From Nocardia araoensis NBRC 100135 (lineage in GTDB: Bacteria > Actinomycetota > Actinomycetes > Mycobacteriales > Mycobacteriaceae), in assembly GCF_000308435.1 (NCBI RefSeq), contig NZ_BAFR01000002.1, forward strand, positions 1 to 64,000: DNA of 64,000 nucleotides. Reading direction: 5' to 3'. The translations under genes and the position numbers were made by a program. Shown in pieces: positions 36,691 through 45,241 of this stretch (position 1 is the stretch's first letter; each line of letters opens with the position of its first letter). Under the pieces are notes generated by a model. It was given only the letters and a program-made list of their open reading frames with translations. It was not told the DNA's origin and made no database searches.

Positions 36691-37611
36691 GTGGGTAAGA
36701 GCAAGCGCAACAGTCCGAAGCCCGGCGGGAACCGGGCCCAGCGTCTCGCCGAGCGGCGGGCGGCGCAGGAGCAGGCGGCACAGGCCGCCGCGCGTCCGTT
36801 CGAGGGCCTGGCCGCGGAGTGCGATCTGGTCGCGCTGCGCGAATTCGTTCCGTCGGCCACCGCCCGGTTGACACTGTCGGCCCAGGTCGCGGCGGAGCGG
36901 CCGGTCGTGCTCGCCACGGTGCTGCCCGGCGCGGTGGCCGCGTTGGTGCGCGCCGGTGACGAGCCGAGCGGGTACGTCGGCGCACAGGTGCAATTCCAGG
37001 GCGCGGATCCGGCCGCCGATCTGGCCGCGGCGATCCTGTGGACCCAGTCCGCCGAGCCCGGTGACTCGCTGACCTCCGTGGAAAGCGTCGCGGGCGGCCC
37101 GCGGCTGGCGGATGTCATCGATCCCGCCGCGAGCCTGGACTTGACCGTGCACCAGGACTTCGATTGGTGGGTGCCCGCGGGGGTCGAGCCCGACCCGCAG
37201 GTCGCCGCCACCATCGAGCAGGCCAAGCAGGCGATCATGCCCTCGGCGCGGCTCGAACTGGACGCCGACGCGATCGGCGCGGCCTGGTGGGTGGACGCGG
37301 GCGAGAAGGCGCACATCCGCTGGGTGCGGCCAGAGGACGAGGACGCGCTCATGCTGGCGCTGGCCCGTGTGCACGCCTCGGGCGGTCTGCACCTCGGCGA
37401 GGGTTCCCGATTCGCGGGATCGTTCCGTACGCACGGTGTGCTGGTCCCGGTCTTCGACCTGGACCGTGGGCGCCACCCCGATGAATGGGTGAAGCCCGCA
37501 GCGGAATTCGGCGCTCGTCTGTCCGAGGCGCTGGCCGTCGACGCCCCGTTGACCTCCGACGAGCGGCGCTCCCGCGACGGTCTGCGTTCGCGTCAGGTCA
37601 CCTTGCGCTGA
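36691..37611 (+). CDS. DUF5926 family protein
   Basis: A 306-residue soluble protein. It begins with a short Lys/Arg/Asn-rich stretch (GKSKRNSPKPGGNRAQRLAE) that resembles a nucleic-acid-contacting tail, then an Ala/Val-rich alpha/beta domain with strands such as RPVVLATVLPG and a WWVDAGEKAHIRWVRPEDEDAL block. This is DUF5926, conserved in actinobacteria, function unknown. Leaderless promoter as noted. Convergent with bfrB across a shared hairpin. Confidence 0.82.
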   Translation: MGKSKRNSPKPGGNRAQRLAERRAAQEQAAQAAARPFEGLAAECDLVALREFVPSATARLTLSAQVAAERPVVLATVLPGAVAALVRAGDEPSGYVGAQVQFQGADPAADLAAAILWTQSAEPGDSLTSVESVAGGPRLADVIDPAASLDLTVHQDFDWWVPAGVEPDPQVAATIEQAKQAIMPSARLELDADAIGAAWWVDAGEKAHIRWVRPEDEDALMLALARVHASGGLHLGEGSRFAGSFRTHGVLVPVFDLDRGRHPDEWVKPAAEFGARLSEALAVDAPLTSDERRSRDGLRSRQVTLR

Positions 37612-37773
37612 GCAGGCGGATATCGCGAGAATCTGTTTTGTGGTCGTCGGCGTTTCCGATTGCCACCGCTCCGCTCGAAAGATAGGTGAGACTCACCGAA
37701 CTACTGCGAAATGTAGTGAAACCGTCGCATACGCCGACATTCCGTCTCACCGATCAATAGAAGCTGAACAGCG

Positions 37774-37807
37774 ACAGGCCCGGTTCCTGATAAGGAACCG
37801 GGCCTGT
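37774..37807. terminator. Bidirectional hairpin between DUF5926 gene and bfrB
   Basis: A perfect 15-bp stem, ACAGGCCCGGTTCCT with its complement and a 4-nt loop (37774-37807), between two convergent stops. Confidence 0.8.
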
Positions 37808-37830
37808 TCACCTATTCGGCGAACTGTCCG

Positions 37831-38379
37831 TCAGACGGAGCCGCCCGCCGCCGAAGGCGCGCCGGAGGCGTCGCTCGGGCCGCTCATTTCCCGGGCGACG
37901 AATTCTTCCAGGTCGAACAGGTTCGACCCGGCGCGATCGGCAATGGTGAGCAGGGTGGTCATGTTCGCGACTTCCTCGACCTGTTCCTTCAAGAACCACT
38001 GCATGAACTGTTCGCCCAGGTAGTCGCCCTCTTCCCGGGCCGTGCTCGCCAGCTGGATGATCTGCTCGGTGACCGTCTTCTCCTGGGTCAGCGCGAGCGC
38101 GATCGGCTCCCTGGCATTCTCGAACCGCGATTTCGCGGCGTCGACGCCGGAAATCTCGACACTGATATCCCGGTCCAGGAAATACTTCACGATCATCATC
38201 GCATGGTTGCGCTCTTCGACGGCCTGCTTGTAGAACCGCTTGGCCAGCTGCGGGAGATCGGCATTGTCGAACCACACCGCAATCGCGATGTACTGATGCT
38301 CGGCATTGAATTCGTGCCGGATCTGATCGTGCAACAGGCTGTGAAATTTGCTGCGGGGTGATTCCGGATGGCTTGACAT
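37831..38379 (-). CDS. bfrB: Ferritin (BfrB-like), ferroxidase-competent
   Basis: Iron-storage ferritin, 182 residues; 24-mer shell by family. The ferroxidase ligands are all present: Glu23 (RHEF), Glu56 and His59 (EERNH), Glu100, and Glu132-Gln133 with Glu135. ATG 38379 aligns with M. tuberculosis BfrB (similar SKFHSLL start and GAPSAAGG tail); an upstream in-frame ATG at 38415 would add 12 residues. An IdeR-like box lies just upstream, and in M. tuberculosis IdeR activates bfrB. The gene follows a degenerate paralogue and an LCP gene on the same strand, as in Rv3840-Rv3841. Confidence 0.93.
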   Translation of the reverse strand: MSSHPESPRSKFHSLLHDQIRHEFNAEHQYIAIAVWFDNADLPQLAKRFYKQAVEERNHAMMIVKYFLDRDISVEISGVDAAKSRFENAREPIALALTQEKTVTEQIIQLASTAREEGDYLGEQFMQWFLKEQVEEVANMTTLLTIADRAGSNLFDLEEFVAREMSGPSDASGAPSAAGGSV

Positions 38380-38431
38380 GGCATCGAGATTAGCGCTGGT
38401 CAAGTTCCGTGTCATCCAAGTACAGCCTTAT

Positions 38432-38450
38432 TGAGGCTAGTGTTGCCTAA
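38432..38450 (-). promoter_or_regulatory. IdeR/DmdR-like iron box upstream of bfrB
   Basis: Minus-strand TTAGGCAACACTAGCCTCA matches the 19-bp consensus TTAGGTTAGGCTAACCTAA at 13 positions. It sits 53 nt before the bfrB ATG, between bfrB and the preceding ferritin-like gene. Position fits IdeR-dependent activation known for bfrB in mycobacteria. Confidence 0.5.
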
Positions 38451-38993
38451 TTAATTCTTCGCCGCGCCAGCCATTTTCGGCGCCGGGATATCGGTGCGCG
38501 GTCGCGACCGCATCTCCCTCGCGACGAACTCCTCGACGTCGAACAACTGCCCATCGGCACGGTCCACCACGGCGAGCAACGTGCTCATCCCGGCGACGTT
38601 CTGCACCTGTTCGGCGAGGAACCATTGGATGAAACGTTCGCCGAGATAGTCGCCGGAGGCGCGGGCCGCTCGCGCCAGATCACTGATCCGGCTGCTGCCG
38701 ATCTGCTCGATCTTCAGCAGCAAAGCGACTGCGCCGCGCGGACTTTCGAAGGCGGAGTCGATCCCGTCCAAGCCGCCGATCTGCACCGGGAGATCCCGGT
38801 CCAGCAGATACTGCACCATGCGCAGCGCATTGCCGTAGTGCTCGCGTGACCGGGCGTAGGCGTGTCCGGCCAACTGCGGCAGTCTGCGCGCGTCGAAGTA
38901 CACGGCGGCCGCGAGATACTGCTGGGCAGTGGTGAATCCGTGACGGATCTGCGTGCGCAGCAAGTCAGGGAAGGACTCGTCGATGTCCGGCAT
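38451..38993 (-). CDS. Ferritin-like paralogue with degenerate ferroxidase centre
   Basis: A 180-residue protein aligned along its whole length with the neighbouring BfrB, without gaps in the core. Ferroxidase residues are replaced: Glu23 to Gly19, Glu56 to His52, His59 to Asn55 and Glu135 to Gln131; only Glu96 and Glu128-Gln129 remain. The four-helix frame (SFPDLLRTQIRHGF, QLAGHAYARSREHYG, DYLGERFIQWFLAEQV) is intact. It probably cannot oxidise Fe2+ itself. It could co-assemble with BfrB as a mineral-nucleating or regulatory subunit, analogous to light chains; this is inference. Only 10 nt separate it from the LCP gene upstream. Confidence 0.82.
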   Translation of the reverse strand: MPDIDESFPDLLRTQIRHGFTTAQQYLAAAVYFDARRLPQLAGHAYARSREHYGNALRMVQYLLDRDLPVQIGGLDGIDSAFESPRGAVALLLKIEQIGSSRISDLARAARASGDYLGERFIQWFLAEQVQNVAGMSTLLAVVDRADGQLFDVEEFVAREMRSRPRTDIPAPKMAGAAKN

Positions 38994-39003
38994 GGCATCG
39001 ACG

Positions 39004-40374
39004 CTACCGCGTCAGCAGATCCTCCGGGATCGGACGGTCCTGGGCCAGCGCGTCGAAGAACCGGCTCGCTTTGTCCTTGTCCCACAGCAGCACGTTGCCG
39101 CTGTCGGTGTCTTCGAATCCGCCGACCGGAACCGCCGTGGCGACGGTGTCGCCCCGCAGCGCCCAGCCCAGCCCGCCGAGGTTCCAGATATGGTCGCCGT
39201 TGTCGACCTTCAGCGACTTGGCGGTGTCGGTGGCCAGCGGCCAGAGCTTGAACGGGTTGGCCAGCGTGGCGCCGCTGGTCGCCTTCTTCAGCAGGGCGGC
39301 CATGAAGATCCGCTGGTTGTTCATCCGGTCCAGGTCGGCGAGCGCGGTCGCGCGGCTGCGGACGAAACCCAGCGCCTGTGGTCCGTTCAGTCGCTGGCAT
39401 CCCGCGGGCAGGTCGATGCCCGCGAGCGGGTCGTCGATCGGCTTGGGCACGCACACGTCGATGCCGCCGAGCGTGTCGACCACGCTGGCGAAGCCGCCGA
39501 AACCGATCTGCGCGTAGTGGTCGATGCGCAGGCCGGTGGCGATCTCCACGGTCTGGACCAGCAACGCGGGGCCGCCGATGGCGAACGCCGCGTTCAGTTT
39601 GTCCTTGCCCTGGCCCGGGATGCTGACGTACGAGTCGCGCGGCAGGCTGACCAGCGTGGTCTTACCCGATGCGGGCACATGCACGAGCATGATCGTGTCG
39701 GTGCGCTCGGGGCCTACCTCACCGCCGGTGGCGAGCTCCTGCTCCTGTTCGGGAGTCAGCCCGCCGCGGCCGTCGGACCCCACCAGCAGCCAGTTCGTAC
39801 CGGGTGTGTCGCCGACGCGTTTGGCGTAGTTCGCCAGCGCGGGGATGCGGTTGAGCGAGTTGTCCAACTTGATGACGGCGCCGACGGCCGCGAGCACCAG
39901 GGCCAGGAGGATGACCAGGAACCAGCGGAAAGGGTGACGCTTGCGGCGCGGCCGCGGAGCCCGTGGCGGACGTTCTCCGCGGGGCGGGACCGGCGGGGGG
40001 CCTTCGCGGAACGGCCGTGGCTTCCGAGGCGGCGCGTGCGGCGGACCTTCGTGATGGGGGACCGGCCGCTGTGTGGGCGCGTGCGATGGGACTTCGTGAT
40101 GCGGCACCGGGCGCTGCGTGGGCGCGTGCCCACGCGGCGGGGGAGGCGGCGGCATTCGCCGCGCCTGCTCGGGCGGGACCTGCGAATACGCCAGCGGGTT
40201 CGCGTGCCGCTCGGGAGTTCCATCGCGGCGCATCACCTGGGTGGGCTCGATCGGCGGCCGACCACCGGACCCCGGGGGCGGCAGGCGACGGGGCATGGGA
40301 GGTTCACCGGGCCTGCCGGGCGGCGGCATCCGGCGCGTATGCGCGTTGCGCTGGGGGTCGTCGCCGTTCATCAC
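39004..40374 (-). CDS. LytR-CpsA-Psr (LCP) family protein
   Basis: Membrane-anchored phosphotransferase family that attaches glycopolymers (arabinogalactan in Mycobacteriales) to peptidoglycan. 456 residues: a 145-residue Pro/Arg/His-rich cytoplasmic N-terminus with tandem HAPTQRPVPHHE units, one membrane helix (FRWFLVILLALVLAAVGAVI), then the LCP domain. The latter keeps PERTDTIMLVHV, TTLVSLPRDSYV, the HYAQIGFGGFASVVDTLGG block and FVRSRAT...DLDRMNNQR, which hold the conserved Asp and Arg residues. ATG ATG start; either is possible. Corresponds in place to Rv3840, which lies next to bfrB. Confidence 0.92.
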   Translation of the reverse strand: MMNGDDPQRNAHTRRMPPPGRPGEPPMPRRLPPPGSGGRPPIEPTQVMRRDGTPERHANPLAYSQVPPEQARRMPPPPPPRGHAPTQRPVPHHEVPSHAPTQRPVPHHEGPPHAPPRKPRPFREGPPPVPPRGERPPRAPRPRRKRHPFRWFLVILLALVLAAVGAVIKLDNSLNRIPALANYAKRVGDTPGTNWLLVGSDGRGGLTPEQEQELATGGEVGPERTDTIMLVHVPASGKTTLVSLPRDSYVSIPGQGKDKLNAAFAIGGPALLVQTVEIATGLRIDHYAQIGFGGFASVVDTLGGIDVCVPKPIDDPLAGIDLPAGCQRLNGPQALGFVRSRATALADLDRMNNQRIFMAALLKKATSGATLANPFKLWPLATDTAKSLKVDNGDHIWNLGGLGWALRGDTVATAVPVGGFEDTDSGNVLLWDKDKASRFFDALAQDRPIPEDLLTR

Positions 40375-40499
40375 TGAAACTCTACTTATCGGGCGGTTGT
40401 GACGTGCCGCATGTGGACACCGGGCGCTCGCGGAAGCGGCGCTGCTTCGTAATTCGTGGGCGGCACCGGATCGTTAGCGTTCCCGAGGGCACAGTTGCG

Positions 40500-41294
40500 T
40501 CACGGGAGCCACGAAACATGGCCGCGCAGAATGGTATAGCCGATGTAGGCGACCGCATCGATGGTCGCATGGGCGAGGATCAGTGGCCACAGCCGATTCG
40601 TGCGCTGCCAATAGCGACCGAATATGACGCCCATCACAAAGTTTCCGAGCCCGCCGCCGATTCCTTGGTACAGGTGATAGCTGCCACGCAGCACCGCCGA
40701 GGTCAGCAGAGCCGAGTTCGCCGACCACCCGAGCCTGCGCAGCCGGGTGAGGAGGAACGCGACCACGATGACCTCTTCGGCCAAGGCGTTCGCGCAGGCC
40801 GACAGGACGAGCGCGGGCAGCCGCCACCAATAGTCACCGAGCGAGGCGGGGACGATCGTCACGCTGAGACCCAGTGCGTGTGCCGCGAGATACAGCCCGA
40901 GCCCCGGCAGTCCGATGATCGCGGCCAGCGTCAAGCCGGGTACCACGTCGGTGCGCCAGCGCAGCCGGTTCGCCAGCCCGATCAGTCGCGGGCCGATGCC
41001 GCCGCGCCACAGCAGATACAGCCCCAGCGCCGCCCATCCGAGCAGCCGCAGCACGCTCAGGAGCTGGAACAGCAGGTCGATGGTGGACTGCGTGGATCGC
41101 GACGGATTCAGCGCGACGGTCCGCCCTCCGATCCCGCCCGGCGCGAGCGCGCTCTCCACCAGTGAGAGCGCGGCGCTGAGCCCGCTGAGGCCGAACGTGA
41201 CCAGCAGCACCACGGCGATCTCGAGTTTGATCGCCAGCCGCTCCCGATCGGTCGGCTCGGCCTCGTCCCACTGGGCACTGGACTCCGCACGCAT
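40500..41294 (-). CDS. CPBP family intramembrane metalloprotease
   Basis: A 264-residue protein with about seven helices. The three ABI/CPBP motifs are present: EE in ANALAEEVIVVAFLLTRL, the histidine in LRGSYHLYQG, and HATIDAVAY. These residues form the metal site of Rce1-type intramembrane proteases. Targets are unknown; bacterial members are linked to peptide maturation or immunity. Not part of the M. tuberculosis order between bfrB and pheA as I recall it, so it may be an insertion. Confidence 0.88.
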   Translation of the reverse strand: MRAESSAQWDEAEPTDRERLAIKLEIAVVLLVTFGLSGLSAALSLVESALAPGGIGGRTVALNPSRSTQSTIDLLFQLLSVLRLLGWAALGLYLLWRGGIGPRLIGLANRLRWRTDVVPGLTLAAIIGLPGLGLYLAAHALGLSVTIVPASLGDYWWRLPALVLSACANALAEEVIVVAFLLTRLRRLGWSANSALLTSAVLRGSYHLYQGIGGGLGNFVMGVIFGRYWQRTNRLWPLILAHATIDAVAYIGYTILRGHVSWLP

Positions 41295-41390
41295 GGGTCG
41301 AATCTATTGGGCTCGTCCGGTGCGGCGCGCGGCGCGTCGGCATGTGAACTGCCTGTGTGTCGTCGCCGATGCGCCACCCGTCTCGCCGAG

Positions 41391-42158
41391 TCAGATCCGG
41401 CGCAGTCCATTGAGGAACGGGCAGCCCGCGAGCATGCGTACCGCCCGGCTGAGCCCCTCGATGTCGTCGGCCGGCGCGCTGAACGGCAAGCGGAAGTCGT
41501 GGTCGCCGTCGTGCCCTTCCACCCGCAAGGTGAGCCCGTATCGGTCGATGGCCAGCGGGTGCACGATGCCGCGCCGCAGGTGTGGCGGCAGGTGCCTGGC
41601 CAGCTGGGCGACGACGTCGGCGTGATCGGCCCGCATGTGCTGCAGCCACGCGGATTCCATGGCGCAGAACGGATCCGGCTGCGCCAGGCGCAGCTCGTCG
41701 ATGCTCACCGATTCCGCGCCGGTCGAGTCGGCCACCACCGCTGAGTTGATCACCAGCCGCAGCAGGGTGGCGCCGTAACCGATATCGAGCAGCCCCGGAT
41801 GCGGATGCTCTTCGGCCACCTCGGTGGCCAGGGCGCGCTGTTCCTGGGTGGGCACCGCGCGCACCCAACCGCGCAGCCAGACCAATGCGCGCACCGGCTC
41901 GCGCAGCGGCAGCGGGGCGTGGTCGGTGAGTTCCAGCACCGCGGGTGCGCCGTGCTCTCCGGAGTTACCGGCCAGGATCGCGGCGACCGAGGCCGTCGGC
42001 ACCGCGATCACGGCGTCGCCGCACTGCCGTACGTGGTGCACGGACGCGGGCGTCGGATCGATGCCCGGCATGGCCAGCACCGCTTGCTCCGCATGAGCGC
42101 AGGCGCTGCGCACTCGCTCGGCGGTGGACGGTGCGACGGTCGAGGACGGACGCGGCAT
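41391..42158 (-). CDS. DUF2470 domain protein, probable heme/iron-related
   Basis: A 255-residue protein with a C-terminal DUF2470 domain (LQHMRADHADVVAQLARH...PLAIDRYGLTLRVEG...FRLPF), a domain found at the end of HugZ-type heme oxygenases and PNPOx-fold proteins. The N-terminal part looks like a divergent split-barrel (FLAELTD-like strand AVLELTDHAPLPLREPVRALVWLRG). The gene has a 16/19 match to the IdeR iron box 38 nt upstream, so iron regulation is likely. Position corresponds to Rv3839. Heme degradation is a reasonable guess, not shown. Confidence 0.82.
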   Translation of the reverse strand: MPRPSSTVAPSTAERVRSACAHAEQAVLAMPGIDPTPASVHHVRQCGDAVIAVPTASVAAILAGNSGEHGAPAVLELTDHAPLPLREPVRALVWLRGWVRAVPTQEQRALATEVAEEHPHPGLLDIGYGATLLRLVINSAVVADSTGAESVSIDELRLAQPDPFCAMESAWLQHMRADHADVVAQLARHLPPHLRRGIVHPLAIDRYGLTLRVEGHDGDHDFRLPFSAPADDIEGLSRAVRMLAGCPFLNGLRRI

Positions 42159-42195
42159 ACAAACCTCCGTGGAGCGTGCGGCGCTGGAAATGTGA

Positions 42196-42214
42196 TTAGG
42201 TTACCCTAAGCTAA
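42196..42214 (-). promoter_or_regulatory. IdeR/DmdR iron box
   Basis: TTAGGTTACCCTAAGCTAA matches TTAGGTTAGGCTAACCTAA at 16 of 19 positions. It lies 38 nt upstream of the DUF2470 gene and about 90 nt from the divergent 42306 gene, so it may repress one or both under iron sufficiency. Confidence 0.75.
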
Positions 42215-42305
42215 GTGACTGGACGGGGATCCGCAAGCGTTCCGATCCGGGCGATCGCAGCGAACTGGGTCGATTCCGCTCGAACCGGGTTGTTACGGTG
42301 AGGGC

Positions 42306-42719
42306 GTGTCGGAAGGGACGGAATCCGCAGAACCGGTGCTGGTGACGTTGTCGACGCCGCCACGGCGCAGCCTGGTCGACGGGCTGGTCCGCAACATCGG
42401 CGCAAGCCCGGCCGCGCCGGCGCTCGAGCTGGACGCCTCCGACACAGAGGTCGCCGACTTCCTCGCGCACGTGGCCCACTCCGATACCGGCTTCGTCGCG
42501 CGCACCTCCTCGGGGGAACGCGCGGTGGCCATCGTCGCCGCGACGGCCGCCGCCCTGTGCGGCGAGGACATCGGCACGGCCATGCGCGACCCGGACATCG
42601 CCTTCCTGACCTCACTGAAACCACAGGCCGTCGAGGCGGTCCGATCGGTTCTGCTCGCGATCGAGACCGAGGCCGCTGACCGGGTGAACGCCGCGTTGCG
42701 GGTGCTCAACGGAGGTTGA
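42306..42719 (+). CDS. Conserved hypothetical protein
   Basis: A 137-residue soluble protein from GTG 42306. TACGGT lies 6 nt upstream, indicating a leaderless message. Ala-rich helices dominate (ERAVAIVAATAAALCGEDI, QAVEAVRSVLLAIETEAADR in parts). No domain is recognised. It is 96 nt upstream of pheA on the same strand and shares the intergenic region with the iron-box-controlled DUF2470 gene. Confidence 0.65.
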   Translation: MSEGTESAEPVLVTLSTPPRRSLVDGLVRNIGASPAAPALELDASDTEVADFLAHVAHSDTGFVARTSSGERAVAIVAATAAALCGEDIGTAMRDPDIAFLTSLKPQAVEAVRSVLLAIETEAADRVNAALRVLNGG

Positions 42720-42814
42720 ACGCCGCCTGGGCTGCCGTGGAACAGATGCCCATGGCCGACGGGCCCCTCGCAATTGGTGGGGAGCCGAGCGAGCGCGCAA
42801 GTAATGTCGTAACC

Positions 42815-43729
42815 GTGCCGCGAATCGCGTACTTCGGGCCGTCCGGAACGTTCACCGAGATGGCCCTCGCCCAACTTGAATCCTCGGGAACCTTCAACGG
42901 GCCCGTCGAGCGGATTGCCGCGCCCAGCCAAGGCGCCGCGCTCGACCTGATCCGCTCCGGTGACGTGGATGGCGCGGTGGTGCCGATCGAGAGCTCCGTC
43001 GAGGGGTCCATCTCGGCGACGCTCGACTCGCTGGCAATCGGTCCGCGCCTGCAGATCGTCGCCGAAACCGAACTCGAGGTCAGTTTCACGATCCTCGGCA
43101 AACCGGGCACGGCGCTACCGGACGTGCGCACCCTCGCCGCATACCCCGTCGCCGCCGCGCAGGTGCGGTTGTGGGTGGCACGGCATCTGCCGCAGGCGCA
43201 GCCCTACACCTCGGCCTCCAACGCCGCGGCCGCCGAGGACGTGGCTGCCGGCCACGCGGATGCCGCCGTGTCGACCGCCTTGGCGGGAGAGCGGCTCGGG
43301 TTGATCGCGCTGGCCTCCGGGGTCGCCGATCACGAGCAGGCGATCACGCGGTTCGTGCTGTGCACCCGGCCCACGGTGGCGCCGCCCGCCACCGGAACCG
43401 ACCGCACCTCGATCGTGCTCGAGCTGCCGAACGTCCCGGGCTCGCTGATGCGCGCCTTCGCCGAATTCGCCACGCGCGGTATCGATCTGACCAGGATCGA
43501 GTCCCGGCCCACTCGAACCGGCATGGGCACCTACCGTTTCTATCTGGACTGTGTCGGGCACATCGACGACGCGGCGGTGGCCGAGGCGCTCAAGGCGCTG
43601 CACCGTACCGCGCACATCCGCTTTCTCGGGTCCTGGCCGGCGACTTCCGCGACCGGCACGCCACCACCGCCGGATGAAGCGGATGCGGAGTGGTTGATCC
43701 AGTTGAGAGAGGGGAAGGCGGACCTATGA
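42815..43729 (+). CDS. pheA: Prephenate dehydratase
   Basis: Converts prephenate to phenylpyruvate in phenylalanine synthesis; 304 residues. GTG 42815 is chosen because PRIAYFGPSGTFTEMA aligns with known N-termini and TAATGT lies 7 nt upstream (leaderless). The substrate region includes VPIESSVEGS and the TRF motif in AITRFVLC. A C-terminal ACT domain holds GSLMRAFAEFATRGIDLTRIESRPTR, cited here by its ESRP motif, for Phe feedback. Typical monofunctional enzyme. Overlaps the next gene by ATGA. Confidence 0.95.
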   Translation: MPRIAYFGPSGTFTEMALAQLESSGTFNGPVERIAAPSQGAALDLIRSGDVDGAVVPIESSVEGSISATLDSLAIGPRLQIVAETELEVSFTILGKPGTALPDVRTLAAYPVAAAQVRLWVARHLPQAQPYTSASNAAAAEDVAAGHADAAVSTALAGERLGLIALASGVADHEQAITRFVLCTRPTVAPPATGTDRTSIVLELPNVPGSLMRAFAEFATRGIDLTRIESRPTRTGMGTYRFYLDCVGHIDDAAVAEALKALHRTAHIRFLGSWPATSATGTPPPPDEADAEWLIQLREGKADL

Positions 43730-44394
43730 CCGGGAGGTTGATTCTGGTCAGGCACGGGGAGACCGAGGGCAACGTCGCCAAACTGCTGGACACCCGGATT
43801 CCCGGGCTACCGCTGACCGAACGCGGTGCGGCACAAGCGAAGACGTTCGGTGAGGGCCTGCTCCGGCCGCCGAAGGTGCTGTTCTCCTCGGCGGCGCTGC
43901 GCGCACGCCAGACCGCGAGCTACATCGAGGCGGCGACCGGTGTCGCCGCCATGGTCCTCGACGGACTGCACGAGGTTCAGGCCGGAGATCTGGAAGGAGA
44001 ACACAGCGAGGAGGCGCACCAGACCTTCCAACGGATCTACCGTGCCTGGCACGAGGGCGATCTCGATCTGCGAGTGCCGGGCGGCGAATCCGCCCAGGAT
44101 GTGCTGGATCGGTTCCTACCCGCGATCCGGGAGCTGCGGAACACGTATCTGACCCCGGACGACGACGCGCACGGTGACGTGATGGTGGTCAGTCACGGTG
44201 CTGCCATGCGGCTCGTCGGCCGCACGCTCGCGGATGTGCGGCCGCCGTTCACCACGAACAACCACTTGGACAACACCGAGACCATCGAGCTGGTTCCGAT
44301 GCCGGACGGCGGGTGGGAGTGCATTCGCTGGGGACGGTTCACGCCGCCGTTCGGCTACGAGGTCGCGCCGACCTCGGACGATCCCATGGGGTAG
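43726..44394 (+). CDS. Phosphoglycerate mutase-like histidine phosphatase (Rv3837c-like)
   Basis: A 222-residue histidine phosphatase. Motifs: LVRHGETEGN with the phosphorylated His, SSAALRARQTA, GLHEVQAGDLEG, and VSHGAAMRLV with the second His. ATG 43726 overlaps the pheA stop, so it is in the pheA operon. In M. tuberculosis the same pairing exists (Rv3838c-Rv3837c). Probably a phosphatase rather than a glycolytic mutase; substrate unknown. Confidence 0.9.
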   Translation: MTGRLILVRHGETEGNVAKLLDTRIPGLPLTERGAAQAKTFGEGLLRPPKVLFSSAALRARQTASYIEAATGVAAMVLDGLHEVQAGDLEGEHSEEAHQTFQRIYRAWHEGDLDLRVPGGESAQDVLDRFLPAIRELRNTYLTPDDDAHGDVMVVSHGAAMRLVGRTLADVRPPFTTNNHLDNTETIELVPMPDGGWECIRWGRFTPPFGYEVAPTSDDPMG

Positions 44395-44413
44395 CGACGC
44401 CGGTCCGGTGCGC

Positions 44414-45241
44414 TCAGGACAACTTCGGATTCCGCGGGAACTCTTCGCGTTCCGGTAGGAAATTGATCAGATCCTGCACCGCCGTACGCAATCGCGCGGG
44501 AGTCCCGCTGCTGAGCGATGTCCACTTCACGCCGTCGTCGGACCTGCTCGCCGTCGCGATGAAGCGGCCTGCGCGAGTATTGAAGACGGCGATGTGGTTG
44601 TCGGCTATCTCTCTGGTGCCGTCGCCGTAGATCACACCGACGATCTCGGCGTACGAGTGGATCTCGACCAGAGCCGCCGCCAAGGTCTTCACATCCTGGG
44701 CCGGGTGGCCCACCTTCGCCAGCCGTTCCGCGGTGGCCGCGGCGTCACCGGTGTCGCCGAAGATCGTAGCCAGCTCTTCGGTCGGGGCGTTCAGGCCGTA
44801 CAGCTCGAGCGGCTCGGCGTAGCCGAGGGCGGCGAGAACCGTTCCTGGCAGGTCGTTTCCGGCTTCGTCGATGACGTAGGAGTCTTGCCCCCGAAGGGCG
44901 ACGACCGGGAGGTCGACGCCCTTCGCCAGACAAAAGCGGCTCACCCAACCATCGACGACCAACCGCAGCGCGATGATCCAGTGGGGCCGGTTCAGCGCGC
45001 GCAGCCGATTTTCCAGATCACGATGCAGCACATCGTCGATCAGGAGTTCCCGCTGGGCGAGGGACTCGGCGGCCGCGTCCATCGCTGCTTTGTGGTCGGT
45101 CAGATTGTCGTACCGTGCCCGAGCGTTCAGAACGACGGGGACCTCGATCTGCAGTTTCTCCACGAGAAACTGCATCTCATCGAGCGACAAAACGACCGCA
45201 TCGAGCGTCGAGGGGCCGCGGCCCGCACCGAGTACGGTCAC
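44414..45241 (-). CDS. ESX secretion-associated protein EspG
   Basis: Cytoplasmic chaperone family that binds PE-PPE pairs and keeps them soluble until type VII export. 275 residues with the EspG layout: LDEMQFLVEKLQIEVPVVL start, alternating strands (WIIALRLVVDGWVSRF, VDLPVVALRGQDSYVI), and a late ITASRS-like block (GRFIATASRSDDGVKW). GTG 45241 overlaps the PPE stop (GTGA), so it is translationally coupled. Its position directly after PE and PPE genes makes this call firm despite family divergence. Confidence 0.87.
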   Translation of the reverse strand: MTVLGAGRGPSTLDAVVLSLDEMQFLVEKLQIEVPVVLNARARYDNLTDHKAAMDAAAESLAQRELLIDDVLHRDLENRLRALNRPHWIIALRLVVDGWVSRFCLAKGVDLPVVALRGQDSYVIDEAGNDLPGTVLAALGYAEPLELYGLNAPTEELATIFGDTGDAAATAERLAKVGHPAQDVKTLAAALVEIHSYAEIVGVIYGDGTREIADNHIAVFNTRAGRFIATASRSDDGVKWTSLSSGTPARLRTAVQDLINFLPEREEFPRNPKLS

